64,000 nucleotides of DNA from contig CP075528.1 of assembly GCA_025808875.1 (NCBI GenBank), positions 682,001 through 746,000 on the forward strand. Direction: 5' to 3'. The notes beneath the pieces are model-generated. The model was not told the DNA's origin. It saw nothing but the letters and a program-made list of their open reading frames with translations, and ran no database searches. Source of the stretch: Enhydrobacter sp. GTDB taxonomy: Bacteria > Pseudomonadota > Alphaproteobacteria > Reyranellales > Reyranellaceae. Shown here one piece after another: positions 51,207 through 61,263 of this stretch (its first letter is position 1; every line of letters starts with the position of its first letter). Both the position numbers and the translations under genes were made by a program.

Positions 51207-52100
51207 TTACGTCCTGTCCCGCAGCTTGATCGTCGAGGAGTAGGACAGGAGTTTCCGCCCGTCCTGCTCCAGCACGCCGCGCACGAAGGCGAGCGACTTG
51301 CCGTGGCGCGGCACTTCGACCCGTGTCGTAAGCGGCGACTCCGTTCCGCCGGAGGACAGGAACTCCGCGGCGAAGCTCACCGTCGACGGCGCCCGGCCGG
51401 TGACGAGGCCGGTCGCCCGCGTCAGCGCCGAATCGGCGAAACTCATCATGTAGCCGCCATGCAGGACCCCGCCGGAATTGCACATGTGCGGCAGGGTCGG
51501 CTGGACCAGCGAGGCGCCATCGCTCTCCTGGCGCGCATAGGAGGGCCCGATGTGGCGCGAGTAGAGGCTGGCGTTGGCAAGCGGCTCGTAGCCCCCGGGC
51601 ACGGCCTGCGGCGTCGCCGATCGCAGGACCGTCGCCGTCTCGTCCTTGCGCGCCATCGCCTTGTTGCGGGCGATATGGCGGCAGACGCCGGACCACAGGG
51701 CGATGGTCTTGCCTTGCTGGGTGATCGTGCCGCGCGCGAAGGCGAGCCGGCCGGTGACCTGCAGCGGCTCGCCACTCGCCTCGAGCGGCGGGCCGATCCG
51801 GGCGCCGTCGAGGAATTCGACAGCGATGCTCACCGTCATGGCGAAGGCGCTGTTGGTGCCGCCGTCGGCGGCGCGGCCCGCGATCAGGCAAAGCGCATAG
51901 TCCGAAAAGGTCAGGATGGCGCCGCCATGCACGCCGCCGGCATAGTTGCCGTGCCGCTGATGGGTCGGCAGCACGCAGTGGGTCCCGCCGGCCTTGCGGG
52001 TGTCGCCCGCGAGGCGGAAGTAGAAGGGGCCGACATGATCCTCGAACGGGTCGGGCGTGTCGAAAGTGCGATACTGGGCGAGGTCGATGGAATCGGGCAT
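51207..52100 (-). CDS. Double-hotdog acyl-CoA thioesterase (PaaI-like, tandem)
   Basis: A 297-aa protein made of two PaaI-type hotdog domains. The first has NYAGGVHGGAILTFSDYAL (about 52-70) and VSIAVEFLDGARIG; the second repeats this as NSGGVLHGGYMMSFADSAL (about 210-228) and VSFAAEFLSSGG. Each half keeps the HGG motif. Single-domain relatives are dimers of the same fold, so this fusion would make a built-in dimer. Probably cleaves an acyl-CoA linked to the divergent enoyl-CoA hydratase operon. Confidence 0.85.
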   Translation of the reverse strand: MPDSIDLAQYRTFDTPDPFEDHVGPFYFRLAGDTRKAGGTHCVLPTHQRHGNYAGGVHGGAILTFSDYALCLIAGRAADGGTNSAFAMTVSIAVEFLDGARIGPPLEASGEPLQVTGRLAFARGTITQQGKTIALWSGVCRHIARNKAMARKDETATVLRSATPQAVPGGYEPLANASLYSRHIGPSYARQESDGASLVQPTLPHMCNSGGVLHGGYMMSFADSALTRATGLVTGRAPSTVSFAAEFLSSGGTESPLTTRVEVPRHGKSLAFVRGVLEQDGRKLLSYSSTIKLRDRT

Positions 52101-52168
52101 CGGCCGATGTAATAGAAGAATTGGACGGGGCCAGAAAGACCCCCGGGAAGCCCAAGGAGCGAAACGAC

Positions 52169-52951
52169 ATGGCCGGTGCGCACAGTATAGAAGTGAAGCG
52201 CGAGCCGCGCGGCGGCGGCCGGGTGGCCTACGTGGTCTATGACCATGCCCGCCGGCTGAACGTGCTCAATCCGCCGGCGCTCGAGGATCTGATCGCCACC
52301 TTCCACGGGCTGGCGCAGGAAGAGGACCTGCGCGCGGTCGTCCTGGCCGGCGCCGGCGGGCGTGCCTTCATCGGCGGCGCCGACATCAATCATATGGCGG
52401 CGATGCGCAAGGAAGCCGAGGGCCGCGCCTTCATCACCCTGATCCACAGGCTCTGCCAGTCGATCCGCGACTGTCCCGTGCCGGTGATCTGCCGCATGGA
52501 GGGCTACACGCTGGGCGCGGGCCTCGAAGTGGCCGCCGCCTGCGACATCCGCATCGCCGCCGACAATGCGCATTTCGGCATGCCTGAAGTGAAGGTCGGC
52601 GTGCCGTCGGTGGTCGAGGCGGCGCTGTTGCCGCGCTTGATCGGCTGGGGCCGCACCTCGTGGATGCTGCTCACTGCCGAGAATATCGATGCCGCCAAGG
52701 CCGAGGCCTGGGGCATGGTCGAGGAAGTCGTGCCCGCCGCCGGCCTCGACGCGGCCATCGAGCGTTGCGTCGCTTCGATCGCCGAGGCCACGCCGCTCGC
52801 GGTACGGGCGCAGAAGAAGTTGATGCGGCGATGGGAGAGGTTGCCGCTCGACGAGGCGGTGCAGGCCGGCATCGACGCCTTCGCCCAGTCGGTCGGCGAC
52901 GGCGAGCACATCGGGCCGATGACCGCATTCGTCGATCGCAAGAAGAGGTGA
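52169..52951 (+). CDS. Enoyl-CoA hydratase/isomerase family protein
   Basis: A 260-aa crotonase-fold enzyme. The oxyanion holes are GGRAFIGGADINHM (about 62-75) and GYTLGAGLEVAAACDIRIA (about 112-130), where the usual first catalytic Glu in the GxGxE region is replaced by LEV, and Glu is present in FGMPEVKVGV. The ATG at 52169 has AAGGAGCG ahead. It is followed 5 bp later by an AtuA-family gene, so the two act on the same branched or terpenoid acyl-CoA, by inference. Confidence 0.87.
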   Translation: MAGAHSIEVKREPRGGGRVAYVVYDHARRLNVLNPPALEDLIATFHGLAQEEDLRAVVLAGAGGRAFIGGADINHMAAMRKEAEGRAFITLIHRLCQSIRDCPVPVICRMEGYTLGAGLEVAAACDIRIAADNAHFGMPEVKVGVPSVVEAALLPRLIGWGRTSWMLLTAENIDAAKAEAWGMVEEVVPAAGLDAAIERCVASIAEATPLAVRAQKKLMRRWERLPLDEAVQAGIDAFAQSVGDGEHIGPMTAFVDRKKR

Positions 52952-52956
52952 CGGCC

Positions 52957-54759
52957 ATGGGCAAGACCGCCAAGAGGACGGTTCGCATCGGCTGCCACTC
53001 CGGCTTCTGGGGCGATACCGAGACCGCAGCGCCGCAACTCGTCCGCCACGGCGCCGTCGACTACCTTGTGAGCGACTATCTGGCCGAGGTCACCATGTCG
53101 ATCATGGCGGCCCAGAAGCAGCGCAACCCGCAGGCCGGCTACGCCACCGACTTCGTGACCGCGGTCATGGCGCCGCTCGCCCGCGAGATCGCCGAGAAGA
53201 AGATCAAGGTCGTGACCAACGCCGGCGGCGTCAACCCGCAGGCCTGCCGCGACGCGGTGCTCAAGGCGTGCGAGGCCGCCGGTGTCGCGCTCAAGGTCGC
53301 GCTGGTGCTGGGCGACGACCTCACGGGCCGCGTCGAGGAGCTGCGCAAGCTCGGCGTCAGGGAGATGGACACCGGCGCGGAGCTGCCCGCGAAGGTTGCC
53401 AGCATGAACGCCTATCTCGGCGGCTTCCCGATCGCCCGCGCGCTGTCCGAAGGCGCCGACGTGGTGATTACCGGGCGTTGCGTCGATTCGGCGGTGACGC
53501 TGGGTTGCCTGATCCATGCCTTCTCCTGGACACCGGAAGACATCGACCGGCTGGCGGCCGGCACGCTGTGCGGCCACATCATCGAATGCGGTGCGCAATG
53601 CAACGGCGGTAATTTCACCGATTGGCGCCTCGTGCCCGACTACGACAACATGGGCTTTCCGATCGCCGAGGTGTCGGAGGACGGCAGCTTCGTGCTCTCC
53701 AAGCCCGACGATACCGGCGGGCTGATCACGCCGGCCACCGTCGCCGAGCAGATGCTCTACGAGATCGGCGATCCGCGCGCCTACATCGTGCCCGACGTGG
53801 TCTGCGACTTTACCCAGGCCAGGTACGAGCAGGTCGGCAAGGACCGCGTGCACGTCTCGGGCGCCAGGGGCCGCAGACCGACCGACACCTACAAGATCTC
53901 GACGACCTGGCCGGACGGCCATAAGCTCAGCACCATCTTCATGCTGGGCGGCCGCGAAGCCGTGGCGAAGGGCAAGCACAGCGCCGAGATGATCGTCAAG
54001 AAGACGCGCCGGATGTTCGCCGAGAGGGGCATGGCGGACTATCGCGACGTCAGCATCGAGGTGATCGGCGGCGAGGCGACCTACGGCCCGCACGCGCGTA
54101 CCGCCGACAGCCGCGAGGTGGTGGTCAAGATCGCCGCCCGGCACGACCAGAAGGAGGCGCTGGCGCTGCTCGGCCGCGAGATCGCGCCGATGTCGACCGG
54201 CGGCGTCGTCGGCCTGGCCGGCAGCTTCGGCGCCGGCCGCGTCTCGCCCTCGCCCGTGATCCGCATGTTCTCCTGTCTGGTGCCCAAGAGCCAGGTGCCG
54301 GTGACGATCGACATCGACGGCCGCCAGATCCCGATGCAGGAAGGCGCGAGGAGTGGCGGCTTCGATGCTGGCGAGCTGCCGGCCGAGGCGCCGCCAGCCA
54401 GGCCGCTCGCCGGCGCTACGACGACCGTGCCGCTGATCGCGCTCGCCTACGGCCGTTCGGGCGACAAGGGCGACAACGCCAACATCGGCATCTTCGCCAG
54501 AAAGCCCGAGTACGAACCGATCCTCGACGCCGAGGTGACGGCGGAGGCGGTGGCGAAGTACTTCGCCCATCGGATCAACGGGCCGGTCACGCGCTGGCGG
54601 CTGCCGGGCATCCATGGATTCAATTTCCTGCTGCGCCAGGCGCTGGGCGGCGGCGGCATGGCCTCGCTCAAGGCCGATCCGCTGGCCAAGGCCTTCGCCC
54701 AGATGCTGCTCGACATGCCGGTGGGGGTGTCGGCCGAGGTCGCGAAGGAGGTCGGCTGA
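52957..54759 (+). CDS. AtuA-family protein (DUF1446)
   Basis: A 600-aa protein of the acyclic terpene utilisation AtuA family. The N-terminal DUF1446 region runs from RIGCHSGFWGDT to about residue 450, with VVTNAGGVNPQACRDAV, ADVVITGRCVDSAVTLG and GHIIECGAQCNGGNFTDW. A C-terminal ferredoxin-like AtuA_C domain follows from about 490 (IALAYGRSGDKGDNANIGI). AtuA is needed for citronellol/geraniol breakdown in Pseudomonas, but its reaction is unknown. No atuC/atuF carboxylase genes are adjacent, so a terpene role is only suggested. Confidence 0.88.
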   Translation: MGKTAKRTVRIGCHSGFWGDTETAAPQLVRHGAVDYLVSDYLAEVTMSIMAAQKQRNPQAGYATDFVTAVMAPLAREIAEKKIKVVTNAGGVNPQACRDAVLKACEAAGVALKVALVLGDDLTGRVEELRKLGVREMDTGAELPAKVASMNAYLGGFPIARALSEGADVVITGRCVDSAVTLGCLIHAFSWTPEDIDRLAAGTLCGHIIECGAQCNGGNFTDWRLVPDYDNMGFPIAEVSEDGSFVLSKPDDTGGLITPATVAEQMLYEIGDPRAYIVPDVVCDFTQARYEQVGKDRVHVSGARGRRPTDTYKISTTWPDGHKLSTIFMLGGREAVAKGKHSAEMIVKKTRRMFAERGMADYRDVSIEVIGGEATYGPHARTADSREVVVKIAARHDQKEALALLGREIAPMSTGGVVGLAGSFGAGRVSPSPVIRMFSCLVPKSQVPVTIDIDGRQIPMQEGARSGGFDAGELPAEAPPARPLAGATTTVPLIALAYGRSGDKGDNANIGIFARKPEYEPILDAEVTAEAVAKYFAHRINGPVTRWRLPGIHGFNFLLRQALGGGGMASLKADPLAKAFAQMLLDMPVGVSAEVAKEVG

Positions 54760-54817
54760 GCGAAGCAGCGATGCGTGGTCGGACGTTGGCCCGAGCAGCG
54801 TCGGACGTCGCGGCTGG

Positions 54818-55462
54818 CTACTCGACCTCTGCCCAGAAGGAGGTCTTGCGGGCGTGCTTGTTTCTCAGACGCGCGATATAGGCCTCGTGCGTCTCGAAGG
54901 ACTCCCAGTCCTCGACCGATGCGGCGAGCCCCGAGCAGTCAAGGAGGTGTCGGGCGGCGTGGCGATAGCGGCCGCTGCGCGCCCTATCTACCGCGAAGTC
55001 GATCATCGACCGTAAGACGAGCGTGGCCGCGAGCGGGAATTTGCCGGCGAGGGCGTTCGCCGCCGGGGTCAATATCTCGTAATGGTCGCCGTCGAGTTCA
55101 CGGGCCCGGCGACCGACCGTCCGCGCCGCCCTTTCGAGGTCCGGCCAGGCGACGAGGAAGGACGGGGCCGCCAACAGGCTGCCGTGGCTCTCGGCATATG
55201 TCAGTGCCTGTTCTTCGGTGCGCACATCGTCGAAGTCGGGCAGCCGTTTGAGGTAGTCGCGCAGATGGCGGACGCTGAGCGCGCGCTCGAAGCACGACCA
55301 CCGGGCCATCTGCGCCTCGTCGCTGCGTTCGAGGGCGTCGAGCACGTCGATGCGCATGTCCTCCCAGTCCCACTGGGGGTGGCCGCGGCGATCCGGCGTG
55401 GCATTGTCGAGTGCCAAGTCGTCGTACTGCCCGTGGCTGTTGAGCGTGGTCTTGGCGGCCAT
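54818..55462 (-). CDS. DUF6880-like protein, apparently internally deleted
   Basis: A 214-aa protein. It opens AAKTTLN, the start seen in DUF6880 proteins, and ends [20 protein letters not shown] to FWAEVE, their usual C-terminus. Full-length members are about twice as long with a long middle that is missing; here KTTLN runs directly into [20 protein letters not shown]. The frame stays open, so it may still give a product. A-rich spacing and a non-typical promoter are seen upstream. The family function is unknown. The full-length comparison is from memory of the family. Confidence 0.55.
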   Translation of the reverse strand: MAAKTTLNSHGQYDDLALDNATPDRRGHPQWDWEDMRIDVLDALERSDEAQMARWSCFERALSVRHLRDYLKRLPDFDDVRTEEQALTYAESHGSLLAAPSFLVAWPDLERAARTVGRRARELDGDHYEILTPAANALAGKFPLAATLVLRSMIDFAVDRARSGRYRHAARHLLDCSGLAASVEDWESFETHEAYIARLRNKHARKTSFWAEVE

Positions 55463-55559
55463 GGTCGGTGCTGTTCGCATAGCGTGCGGCCTGTGGTACG
55501 CCAAGGGGTCGCTCGTTGGGACGCGCAAGCCGACGCTCGATGGTGTATGCTCGAATGCA

Positions 55560-55712
55560 ATGAAGCCCCCCTCCAGAACCACCCCGGCAAGAGGCGATCG
55601 ACACGCGCGGCTGGCCGCCGCCCTGAGGGAAAACCTCAAGCGGCGCAAGGCGCGGGCCCGTGCACGGACGGCGGTCAAGGAGAGGGCGGACAAAGGCACC
55701 AAAGACGGCTAG
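55560..55712 (+). CDS. Small basic protein, unknown
   Basis: A 50-aa, Arg/Lys-rich protein with [20 protein letters not shown] in the middle and no Cys. Short genes with this [12 protein letters not shown] pattern often precede murA or dcd in Alphaproteobacteria. It ends 11 bp before dcd. The ATG is at 55560; the ribosome site is weak. Its charge suggests nucleic acid or ribosome contact, which is a guess. Confidence 0.6.
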   Translation: MKPPSRTTPARGDRHARLAAALRENLKRRKARARARTAVKERADKGTKDG

Positions 55713-55723
55713 AAGCGCCCGCG

Positions 55724-56278
55724 ATGACCATCCTTTCCGACCGCTGGATCCGCCGCATGGCCCAGGAAGAGCGCATGATCGAGCCCTTCGTGGACTCGCA
55801 GAAGCGCGAGGGCACGATCTCCTATGGGCTCAGCTCCTACGGCTATGACGCGCGGGTGGGGCCGGAGTTCAAGATCTTCACCAACGTCGATTCGGCGGTG
55901 GTCGATCCCAAGAACTTCGCCGAGAACAGCTTCGTCGATCGCAAGACCGACGTCTGCATCATCCCACCCAACTCCTTCGCGCTGGCCCGCACGGTCGAGT
56001 ACTTCCGCATCCCGCGCGATGTGCTGGTGATCTGCGTCGGCAAGTCGACCTACGCGCGCTGCGGCATCATCGTCAACGTCACGCCGCTCGAGCCGGAGTG
56101 GGAGGGCCATGTGACGCTGGAGTTCTCCAACACCACGCCTTTGCCGGCCAGGATCTACGCCAACGAAGGCGCCTGCCAGTTCCTGTTCCTGCAGGGCAAC
56201 GAGCCCTGCGAGGTTTCCTACGCCGACAAGTCTGGCAAGTACCAGGGCCAGCGCGGCGTCACCCTGCCGAAGATCTGA
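55724..56278 (+). CDS. dcd: dCTP deaminase
   Basis: A 184-aa trimeric dCTP deaminase that makes dUTP for thymidylate synthesis. It shows [20 protein letters not shown], the [15 protein letters not shown] segment, [33 protein letters not shown] (GKST-YAR and the catalytic Glu in WEGHVTLE) and [12 protein letters not shown]. It lacks a fused dUTPase function. It heads the conserved block with murA 11 bp downstream. Confidence 0.96.
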   Translation: MTILSDRWIRRMAQEERMIEPFVDSQKREGTISYGLSSYGYDARVGPEFKIFTNVDSAVVDPKNFAENSFVDRKTDVCIIPPNSFALARTVEYFRIPRDVLVICVGKSTYARCGIIVNVTPLEPEWEGHVTLEFSNTTPLPARIYANEGACQFLFLQGNEPCEVSYADKSGKYQGQRGVTLPKI

Positions 56279-56289
56279 CGGAGGCGGAC

Positions 56290-57570
56290 ATGGATCGCAT
56301 CAGGATCAGGGGCGGCCGCCAGCTCAAGGGCGAAATCCAGGTTTCCGGCTCCAAGAACGCCTGCCTGCCGCTGATGGTGGCGGCGATGCTGACCGACAAG
56401 CCGCTCACCCTGAAGAACGTGCCGCGGCTCGCCGACATCACGACCATGATCCATTTGCTGCAGCAGCACGGCGTGGAGGTGCAGGCCGCGCCCGGCGAGA
56501 ACGGTCACAGCCACGGCACGACGCTGACGCTACGCGCCGGCAAGATCGCCTCGACGACGGCGCCCTACGACATCGTGCGCAAGATGCGCGCCTCGGTGCT
56601 GGTGCTGGGCCCGCTCGTCGCGCGCGAGGGCGAGGCGCGGGTCTCGCTGCCGGGCGGCTGCGCCATTGGCGCGCGGCCGGTCGATCTGCACATCGCCGGG
56701 CTGAAGGCGATGGGCGCGCAGATCGACATCGACGGCGGTTATCTCGTCGCCCGGGCGCCGGACGGTCTGAAAGGCGCGCGCTACACCTTCCCGAAAGTGT
56801 CGGTCGGCGCCACGGAGAACCTGATGATGGCGGCGGCGCTCGCCAGGGGAACGACGGTGCTCGCCAACGCCGCGCGCGAGCCCGAGATCGTCGACCTTGC
56901 CGAGTGCCTGGCGAAGATGGGCGTGCCGATCCAGGGCGTCGGCACCGAGACTTTGACCATCGAGGGCGTCGAGCAGCTCCGCGCGGCGACCCACGCCGTC
57001 ATTCCCGACCGCATCGAGACCGGCACCTATGCCATGGCGATCGCCATGACGGCGGGCGACGTCGAGCTGGTCGGCGGCCGGCTCGACCTTATGGAAGCGG
57101 CGGCGCAGAGCCTTCGGGCGGCGGGCGTCGTGCTCGACAAGACCAACCGCGGCTTCCGCGTGTCGCGGGCCAACGGCCTGCACGGCGTCGACGTGATGAC
57201 CGAGCCCTATCCCGGCTTTCCCACCGACCTGCAGGCGCAGATGATGGCGCTGATGACGCGGGCCGAGGGTGCTTCGATGATCACCGAGACGATCTTCGAA
57301 AGCCGCTTCATGCACGTGCCCGAGCTGATGCGCATGGGCGCCAACGTCACCATCCACCACGAATCGGCGCTGGTGCGCGGTGTCCCCAAGCTGCGCGGCG
57401 CCGAGGTGATGGCTACCGACCTGCGCGCCTCGGTGTCGCTCGCCATCGCCGGCCTCGTCGCCGAGGGCGAGACCACCCTGCACCGCGTCTATCACCTCGA
57501 CCGCGGCTACGAGCGGCTGGAGGAGAAGCTCGCCGCGTGCGGCGCCGACATCGAGCGGGTGAAGGGCTGA
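56290..57570 (+). CDS. murA: UDP-N-acetylglucosamine 1-carboxyvinyltransferase
   Basis: A 426-aa MurA, the first committed step of peptidoglycan synthesis (PEP to UDP-GlcNAc). It has [15 protein letters not shown] (Lys22, Asn23), the active-site loop [14 protein letters not shown] with the Cys at residue 124, the target of fosfomycin, and [14 protein letters not shown] with the catalytic Asp. The Cys is kept, so fosfomycin sensitivity at the target is expected. GGAGGCGGAC precedes the ATG. A DUF2948 gene starts 8 bp on. Confidence 0.97.
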   Translation: MDRIRIRGGRQLKGEIQVSGSKNACLPLMVAAMLTDKPLTLKNVPRLADITTMIHLLQQHGVEVQAAPGENGHSHGTTLTLRAGKIASTTAPYDIVRKMRASVLVLGPLVAREGEARVSLPGGCAIGARPVDLHIAGLKAMGAQIDIDGGYLVARAPDGLKGARYTFPKVSVGATENLMMAAALARGTTVLANAAREPEIVDLAECLAKMGVPIQGVGTETLTIEGVEQLRAATHAVIPDRIETGTYAMAIAMTAGDVELVGGRLDLMEAAAQSLRAAGVVLDKTNRGFRVSRANGLHGVDVMTEPYPGFPTDLQAQMMALMTRAEGASMITETIFESRFMHVPELMRMGANVTIHHESALVRGVPKLRGAEVMATDLRASVSLAIAGLVAEGETTLHRVYHLDRGYERLEEKLAACGADIERVKG

Positions 57571-57578
57571 CCGCTGCC

Positions 57579-58001
57579 ATGGAGAAGCTGAAGCTCTCGG
57601 CGCTCGACGCCGACGATCTCGCGGTGATCTCGGCGGCGGTACAGGACTCCCTGGTGGCGGTGCGCGACTGCGCCTATTTCGCCGGCGAGCGGCGGTTCGT
57701 TCTGCTTTTGAACCGGTTCTGCTGGGAGGCCCATCCCGGCATCGAGACCCGCTACTGGCGGACTCATTCGGCCCTGGTGTTCAACGAGGTCGACGCCGTC
57801 CACCATCACAGGATCCCGCTCGACGAGCCCGACCGGATGCTGGAGCTGCTGGCCGTCGCTCTCGAAAGCGAGCGCTCGGCGCTGCTGCGCTTCGCCGCCG
57901 GCCGGGCCATTCGGCTGGAAATCGGCCGGCTCGCATGCCATTTGGGGGATGTCGGGGAGGCTTGGCCCACCCCATGGAAGCCCGCCCATCCGGTCGAATA
58001 G
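57579..58001 (+). CDS. DUF2948 family protein
   Basis: A 140-aa protein of the alphaproteobacterial DUF2948 family, with [36 protein letters not shown] and [20 protein letters not shown]. The family is nearly always between murA and hisD or hisG; its function is unknown. It overlaps nothing but runs close to hisG (35 bp). Confidence 0.9.
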   Translation: MEKLKLSALDADDLAVISAAVQDSLVAVRDCAYFAGERRFVLLLNRFCWEAHPGIETRYWRTHSALVFNEVDAVHHHRIPLDEPDRMLELLAVALESERSALLRFAAGRAIRLEIGRLACHLGDVGEAWPTPWKPAHPVE

Positions 58002-58036
58002 CCCGCGAAAGGCGGGCGTTCGTATTGGAGACGGTC

Positions 58037-58702
58037 GTGCCGGAAGCCAATGAGAAGCTCGTTCTCGCCCTGCCCAAGGGCCGCATCTTCGGTGAGGCGG
58101 CGCCCCTGCTGGCGGCCGCCAACATCGAGCCGGAGCAGGCCTTCGCCGATCCCCACTCGCGCCAGCTGCGTTTCACGACCAACCACGCCGACCTCGACAT
58201 CATCCGCGTGCGTTCCTTCGACGTCGCCACCTTCGTCGCCTTCGGCGCCGCCCACCTCGGCATCGCCGGCGCCGACGTGCTGATGGAGTTCGACTATCCC
58301 GAGATCTACGCGCCGATCGACCTCGGCATCGGCCGCTGCCGGCTTGCCGTCGCCGAACCGGCGGAGATGGCGGGCAGCGACGATCCCCGGAGATGGAGCC
58401 ACGTGCGCATAGCCACCAAGTATCCCGAGGTGACACGCCGCCACTTCGCCGCGCGCGGCGTGCAAGCCGAGTGCGTCAAGCTGTCGGGCGCCATGGAGCT
58501 CGCGCCGTCGCTCGGGCTCAGCCACCGCATCGTCGATCTCGTCGATTCAGGCCGCACGCTCCGCGACAACGGGCTGGTCGAGATCGAGCACATCGCCGAC
58601 GTCACCTCGCGCTTCATCGTCAATCGCGCCGCGCTCAAGACCCGGCCCGAGCGCATCGGCCACTGGGTCGATTGCTTCCGAGAGGTCAGCCGTGCCGCCT
58701 GA
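58037..58702 (+). CDS. hisG: ATP phosphoribosyltransferase, short form
   Basis: A 221-aa short HisG (HisG_S), first enzyme of histidine synthesis. It has [48 protein letters not shown] and [14 protein letters not shown]. It lacks the C-terminal regulatory domain of the long form, so it should need HisZ, which is not in this window. GTG at 58037 is chosen because GGAG lies six bases before it. It overlaps hisD by 11 bp. Confidence 0.92.
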   Translation: MPEANEKLVLALPKGRIFGEAAPLLAAANIEPEQAFADPHSRQLRFTTNHADLDIIRVRSFDVATFVAFGAAHLGIAGADVLMEFDYPEIYAPIDLGIGRCRLAVAEPAEMAGSDDPRRWSHVRIATKYPEVTRRHFAARGVQAECVKLSGAMELAPSLGLSHRIVDLVDSGRTLRDNGLVEIEHIADVTSRFIVNRAALKTRPERIGHWVDCFREVSRAA

Positions 58703-60008
58703 AGGTCCGTTGAGGCTCGACGCCTCGGCGCCGGGTTTCGAAAGAGACTTCGCGGCCTTCCTGGCGCGCAATCGCGACACCGACGAGAACGTCGACCGTG
58801 TCGTGGCGGACATCATCGCCGACGTGCGGGCGCGCGGCGACGCGGCGGTGCTCGAGTACACGAAGAAGTTCGACCGTCTCGACACCGACGTCAAAGGCCT
58901 GCGCATCTCTCACGCCGAACGCGAGAAAGCCGCGGCCCGGGTGCCGGCGACGGAGCGCGAGGCGCTGGTGTTTGCTGCCCAGCGCATCGAGGCGTTCCAT
59001 CGCGCGCTGCTGCCCCGGGACGTCGACTTCACCGACGCGACGGGCACGCGCCTTGGCGCGCGTTACCGGCCGATCGATGCGGTCGGCGTCTACGTGCCGG
59101 GCGGAACGGCGGCCTATCCCTCGTCGGTGCTGATGAACATCGTGCCGGCCAAGGTGGCGGGCGTGCCGCGCGTCGTCATGGTCGTGCCGACGCCCGACGG
59201 CGTGCTCAATCCGCTGGTCATGCTGGCGGCAAACATCGCCGGCGCCGACGAGGTGTGGCGCATCGGCGGCGCGCAGGCGGTGGCCGCGCTCGCCTACGGC
59301 ACGCAGTCGATCCCGCCGGTCGACAAGATCACCGGGCCCGGCAACGCCTACGTCGCCGCCGCCAAGCGCCGCGTGTTCGGCCAGGTCGGCATCGACCTGA
59401 TCGCCGGCCCGTCGGAGATCCTGGTCGTCGCCGACCGCCACAACGATCCGGCGTGGATCGCCGCCGACCTGCTGTCGCAGGCCGAGCACGACCCGTCCTC
59501 GCAGTCGGTCCTGATCGCCGACGACGCGACGTTCGCCGACGAGGTGGCGCGGGCGGTCGATGCGGCGCTGAAGGTCCTGCCGCGCGCGGCGATCGCCGGT
59601 GCGAGCTGGCGCGGCAACGGCGCCATCCTCCTGGTGCGCGACCTCGCCGACGCGCCAGCCCTCGTCGACCGCATCGCCGCCGAGCATGTCGAGCTGGCGA
59701 TGGAGCCCGCTGTCGCGGCGGCGCTCGCCGACAGGATCCGCCATGCCGGTGCGATCTTCATCGGACGCCACACGCCCGAGGCGATCGGCGACTACGTCGC
59801 CGGCACCAACCACGTGCTGCCGACCTCGCGCGCGGCGCGCTTCTCGGGCGGGCTCGGCGTCGCCGACTTCCTGAAGCGCACCTCGATCGTGGCCTGCACG
59901 CCGGAGTCGCTGGCCGCCCTCGCCCCCGCGGCGATGGCGCTGGCCGAGGCCGAGGGGCTCGGCGCACATGGCCGCTCGGTCTCGATCCGGCTCAACCGCC
60001 GCTCCTGA
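58692..60008 (+). CDS. hisD: Histidinol dehydrogenase
   Basis: A 438-aa zinc enzyme oxidising L-histidinol to histidine in two NAD steps. It has [62 protein letters not shown] and [13 protein letters not shown] (zinc His), and [12 protein letters not shown]. Start is GTG at 58692, inside the end of hisG. The rest of the his genes are elsewhere. Confidence 0.96.
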   Translation: MPPEGPLRLDASAPGFERDFAAFLARNRDTDENVDRVVADIIADVRARGDAAVLEYTKKFDRLDTDVKGLRISHAEREKAAARVPATEREALVFAAQRIEAFHRALLPRDVDFTDATGTRLGARYRPIDAVGVYVPGGTAAYPSSVLMNIVPAKVAGVPRVVMVVPTPDGVLNPLVMLAANIAGADEVWRIGGAQAVAALAYGTQSIPPVDKITGPGNAYVAAAKRRVFGQVGIDLIAGPSEILVVADRHNDPAWIAADLLSQAEHDPSSQSVLIADDATFADEVARAVDAALKVLPRAAIAGASWRGNGAILLVRDLADAPALVDRIAAEHVELAMEPAVAAALADRIRHAGAIFIGRHTPEAIGDYVAGTNHVLPTSRAARFSGGLGVADFLKRTSIVACTPESLAALAPAAMALAEAEGLGAHGRSVSIRLNRRS

Positions 60009-60015
60009 GGCCGAC

Positions 60016-60489
60016 ATGCCGCAGCGGCGCCGCATCATCGACATCACGCTCGACGAGGAATCGGTCGCGCGGCGCAGCGCGGAGGTCGAGCACGAGCGGG
60101 CGGTGGCGCTGTTCGACCTGCTGGAGGAGAACGAGTTCGCGCTGGTCGGCGGCGAGCATGGCCCCTACAAGCTGCATGTCGGCGTCTTCGAGAACCGCCT
60201 GGTGTTCGGCGTGCACACCGCCGACGGGCGAAAGCTGCGCGACATCGTCCTGTCGCTGACGCCCCTGCGCAAGGTGGTGAAGGACTATTTCCTGGTCTGC
60301 GAGAGCTACTACGCGGCGATCAAGAGGCTTGGGCCGTCGCAGATCGAGGCGCTCGACATGGGGCGGCGCGGCCTGCACAACGAGGGTTCGGAGCTGCTGC
60401 GCGAGCGGCTCAAGGGCAAGATCGAGGTCGACCACGACACGGCCCGGCGCCTGTTCACGCTGATCTGCGCGCTGCACATCAAGCTATGA
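60016..60489 (+). CDS. UPF0262 family protein
   Basis: A 157-aa UPF0262 protein, another alphaproteobacterial marker of this block: [25 protein letters not shown] and [24 protein letters not shown]. Function unknown. It overlaps the phosphatase gene that follows by 4 bp (ATGA). Confidence 0.92.
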   Translation: MPQRRRIIDITLDEESVARRSAEVEHERAVALFDLLEENEFALVGGEHGPYKLHVGVFENRLVFGVHTADGRKLRDIVLSLTPLRKVVKDYFLVCESYYAAIKRLGPSQIEALDMGRRGLHNEGSELLRERLKGKIEVDHDTARRLFTLICALHIKL

Positions 60490-60929
60490 GGGAGCTTCCG
60501 TCGAGCGTGCTGTTCGCCTGCAGCCACAACTCGGTGCGCTCGCCGATGGCCGAGGCGCTGGCCAAGCGGCTCTATGGCCAGGCGGTCTTCATCGACTCCG
60601 TCGGCGTGCGCGCCGACGAGGTCGACGGCTTCGCGGTCGCCGCCCTCGACGAACTCGGCATCGACGTCCACCGCCATCACGCCAAGACCTTCGAGGACGT
60701 CGATGCATCGTCCTTCGATCTCATCGTCACGCTGTCGCCCGAGGCGCACCACCGCGCGCTGGAGACGACGCGCGGAACGGCGGCCACGGTCGAGTATTGG
60801 CCGGTCGCGGACCCAACCGCGGTCGAGGGTTCGCGCGAGGCCCGGCTCGCCGCCTACCGCGGCGTACGGGACCAGATCCTGTCGCGGCTCAAGTCGCGCT
60901 TCGGCGCGCCATCCGGGCCCTCGCTCTGA
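60486..60929 (+). CDS. Low molecular weight phosphotyrosine phosphatase/arsenate reductase family protein
   Basis: A 147-aa LMW-PTP fold protein with the catalytic loop C12-S-H-N-S-V-R-S (CX5R) at the N-terminus and [13 protein letters not shown] with the general-acid Asp. Members are tyrosine phosphatases or thioredoxin-coupled arsenate reductases; the single active-site Cys without the extra redox Cys pair favours a phosphatase. ATGA overlap with UPF0262. Confidence 0.88.
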   Translation: MRELPSSVLFACSHNSVRSPMAEALAKRLYGQAVFIDSVGVRADEVDGFAVAALDELGIDVHRHHAKTFEDVDASSFDLIVTLSPEAHHRALETTRGTAATVEYWPVADPTAVEGSREARLAAYRGVRDQILSRLKSRFGAPSGPSL

Positions 60930-61043
60930 GTACGGCCACGAGGGGACGTGGAAAGGTTGCGGCGGGGACGTTGACTAACCGCTGTCCGGGGCTCATTTTC
61001 CGGCCGCTTCGATATTTTCATCGACCCTCGGAACGGAGGCCGG

Positions 61044-61262
61044 ATGGCCAAGGAAGACCTGATCGAATTCAACGGCGTGGTGGCCGAACTGCTGCCCAAC
61101 GCCATGTTTCGCGTGAAGCTCGACAACGACCACCTGATCCTCGCCCATACCTCGGGCAAGATGCGCAAGAACCGCATCCGCGTGCTGGCAGGCGATCGCG
61201 TCACCGTCGAGATGACGCCCTACGACCTGACCAAGGGCCGCATCACTTTCCGCTTCAAATAG
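61044..61262 (+). CDS. infA: Translation initiation factor IF-1
   Basis: A 72-aa IF-1, exactly the usual length: [36 protein letters not shown] and [13 protein letters not shown]. It occupies the ribosomal A site during initiation. The ATG is preceded by GGAACGGAGGCCGG. The 114-bp gap before it likely holds its own promoter, though none is distinct. The maf start follows directly. Confidence 0.98.
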   Translation: MAKEDLIEFNGVVAELLPNAMFRVKLDNDHLILAHTSGKMRKNRIRVLAGDRVTVEMTPYDLTKGRITFRFK

Positions 61263-61263
61263 G

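Noticed and set aside
55082..55723. N-terminal extension of dcd into the upstream frame
   Set aside because: The dcd start [12 protein letters not shown] is conserved at 55724, and the upstream frame is antisense to the DUF6880 gene.
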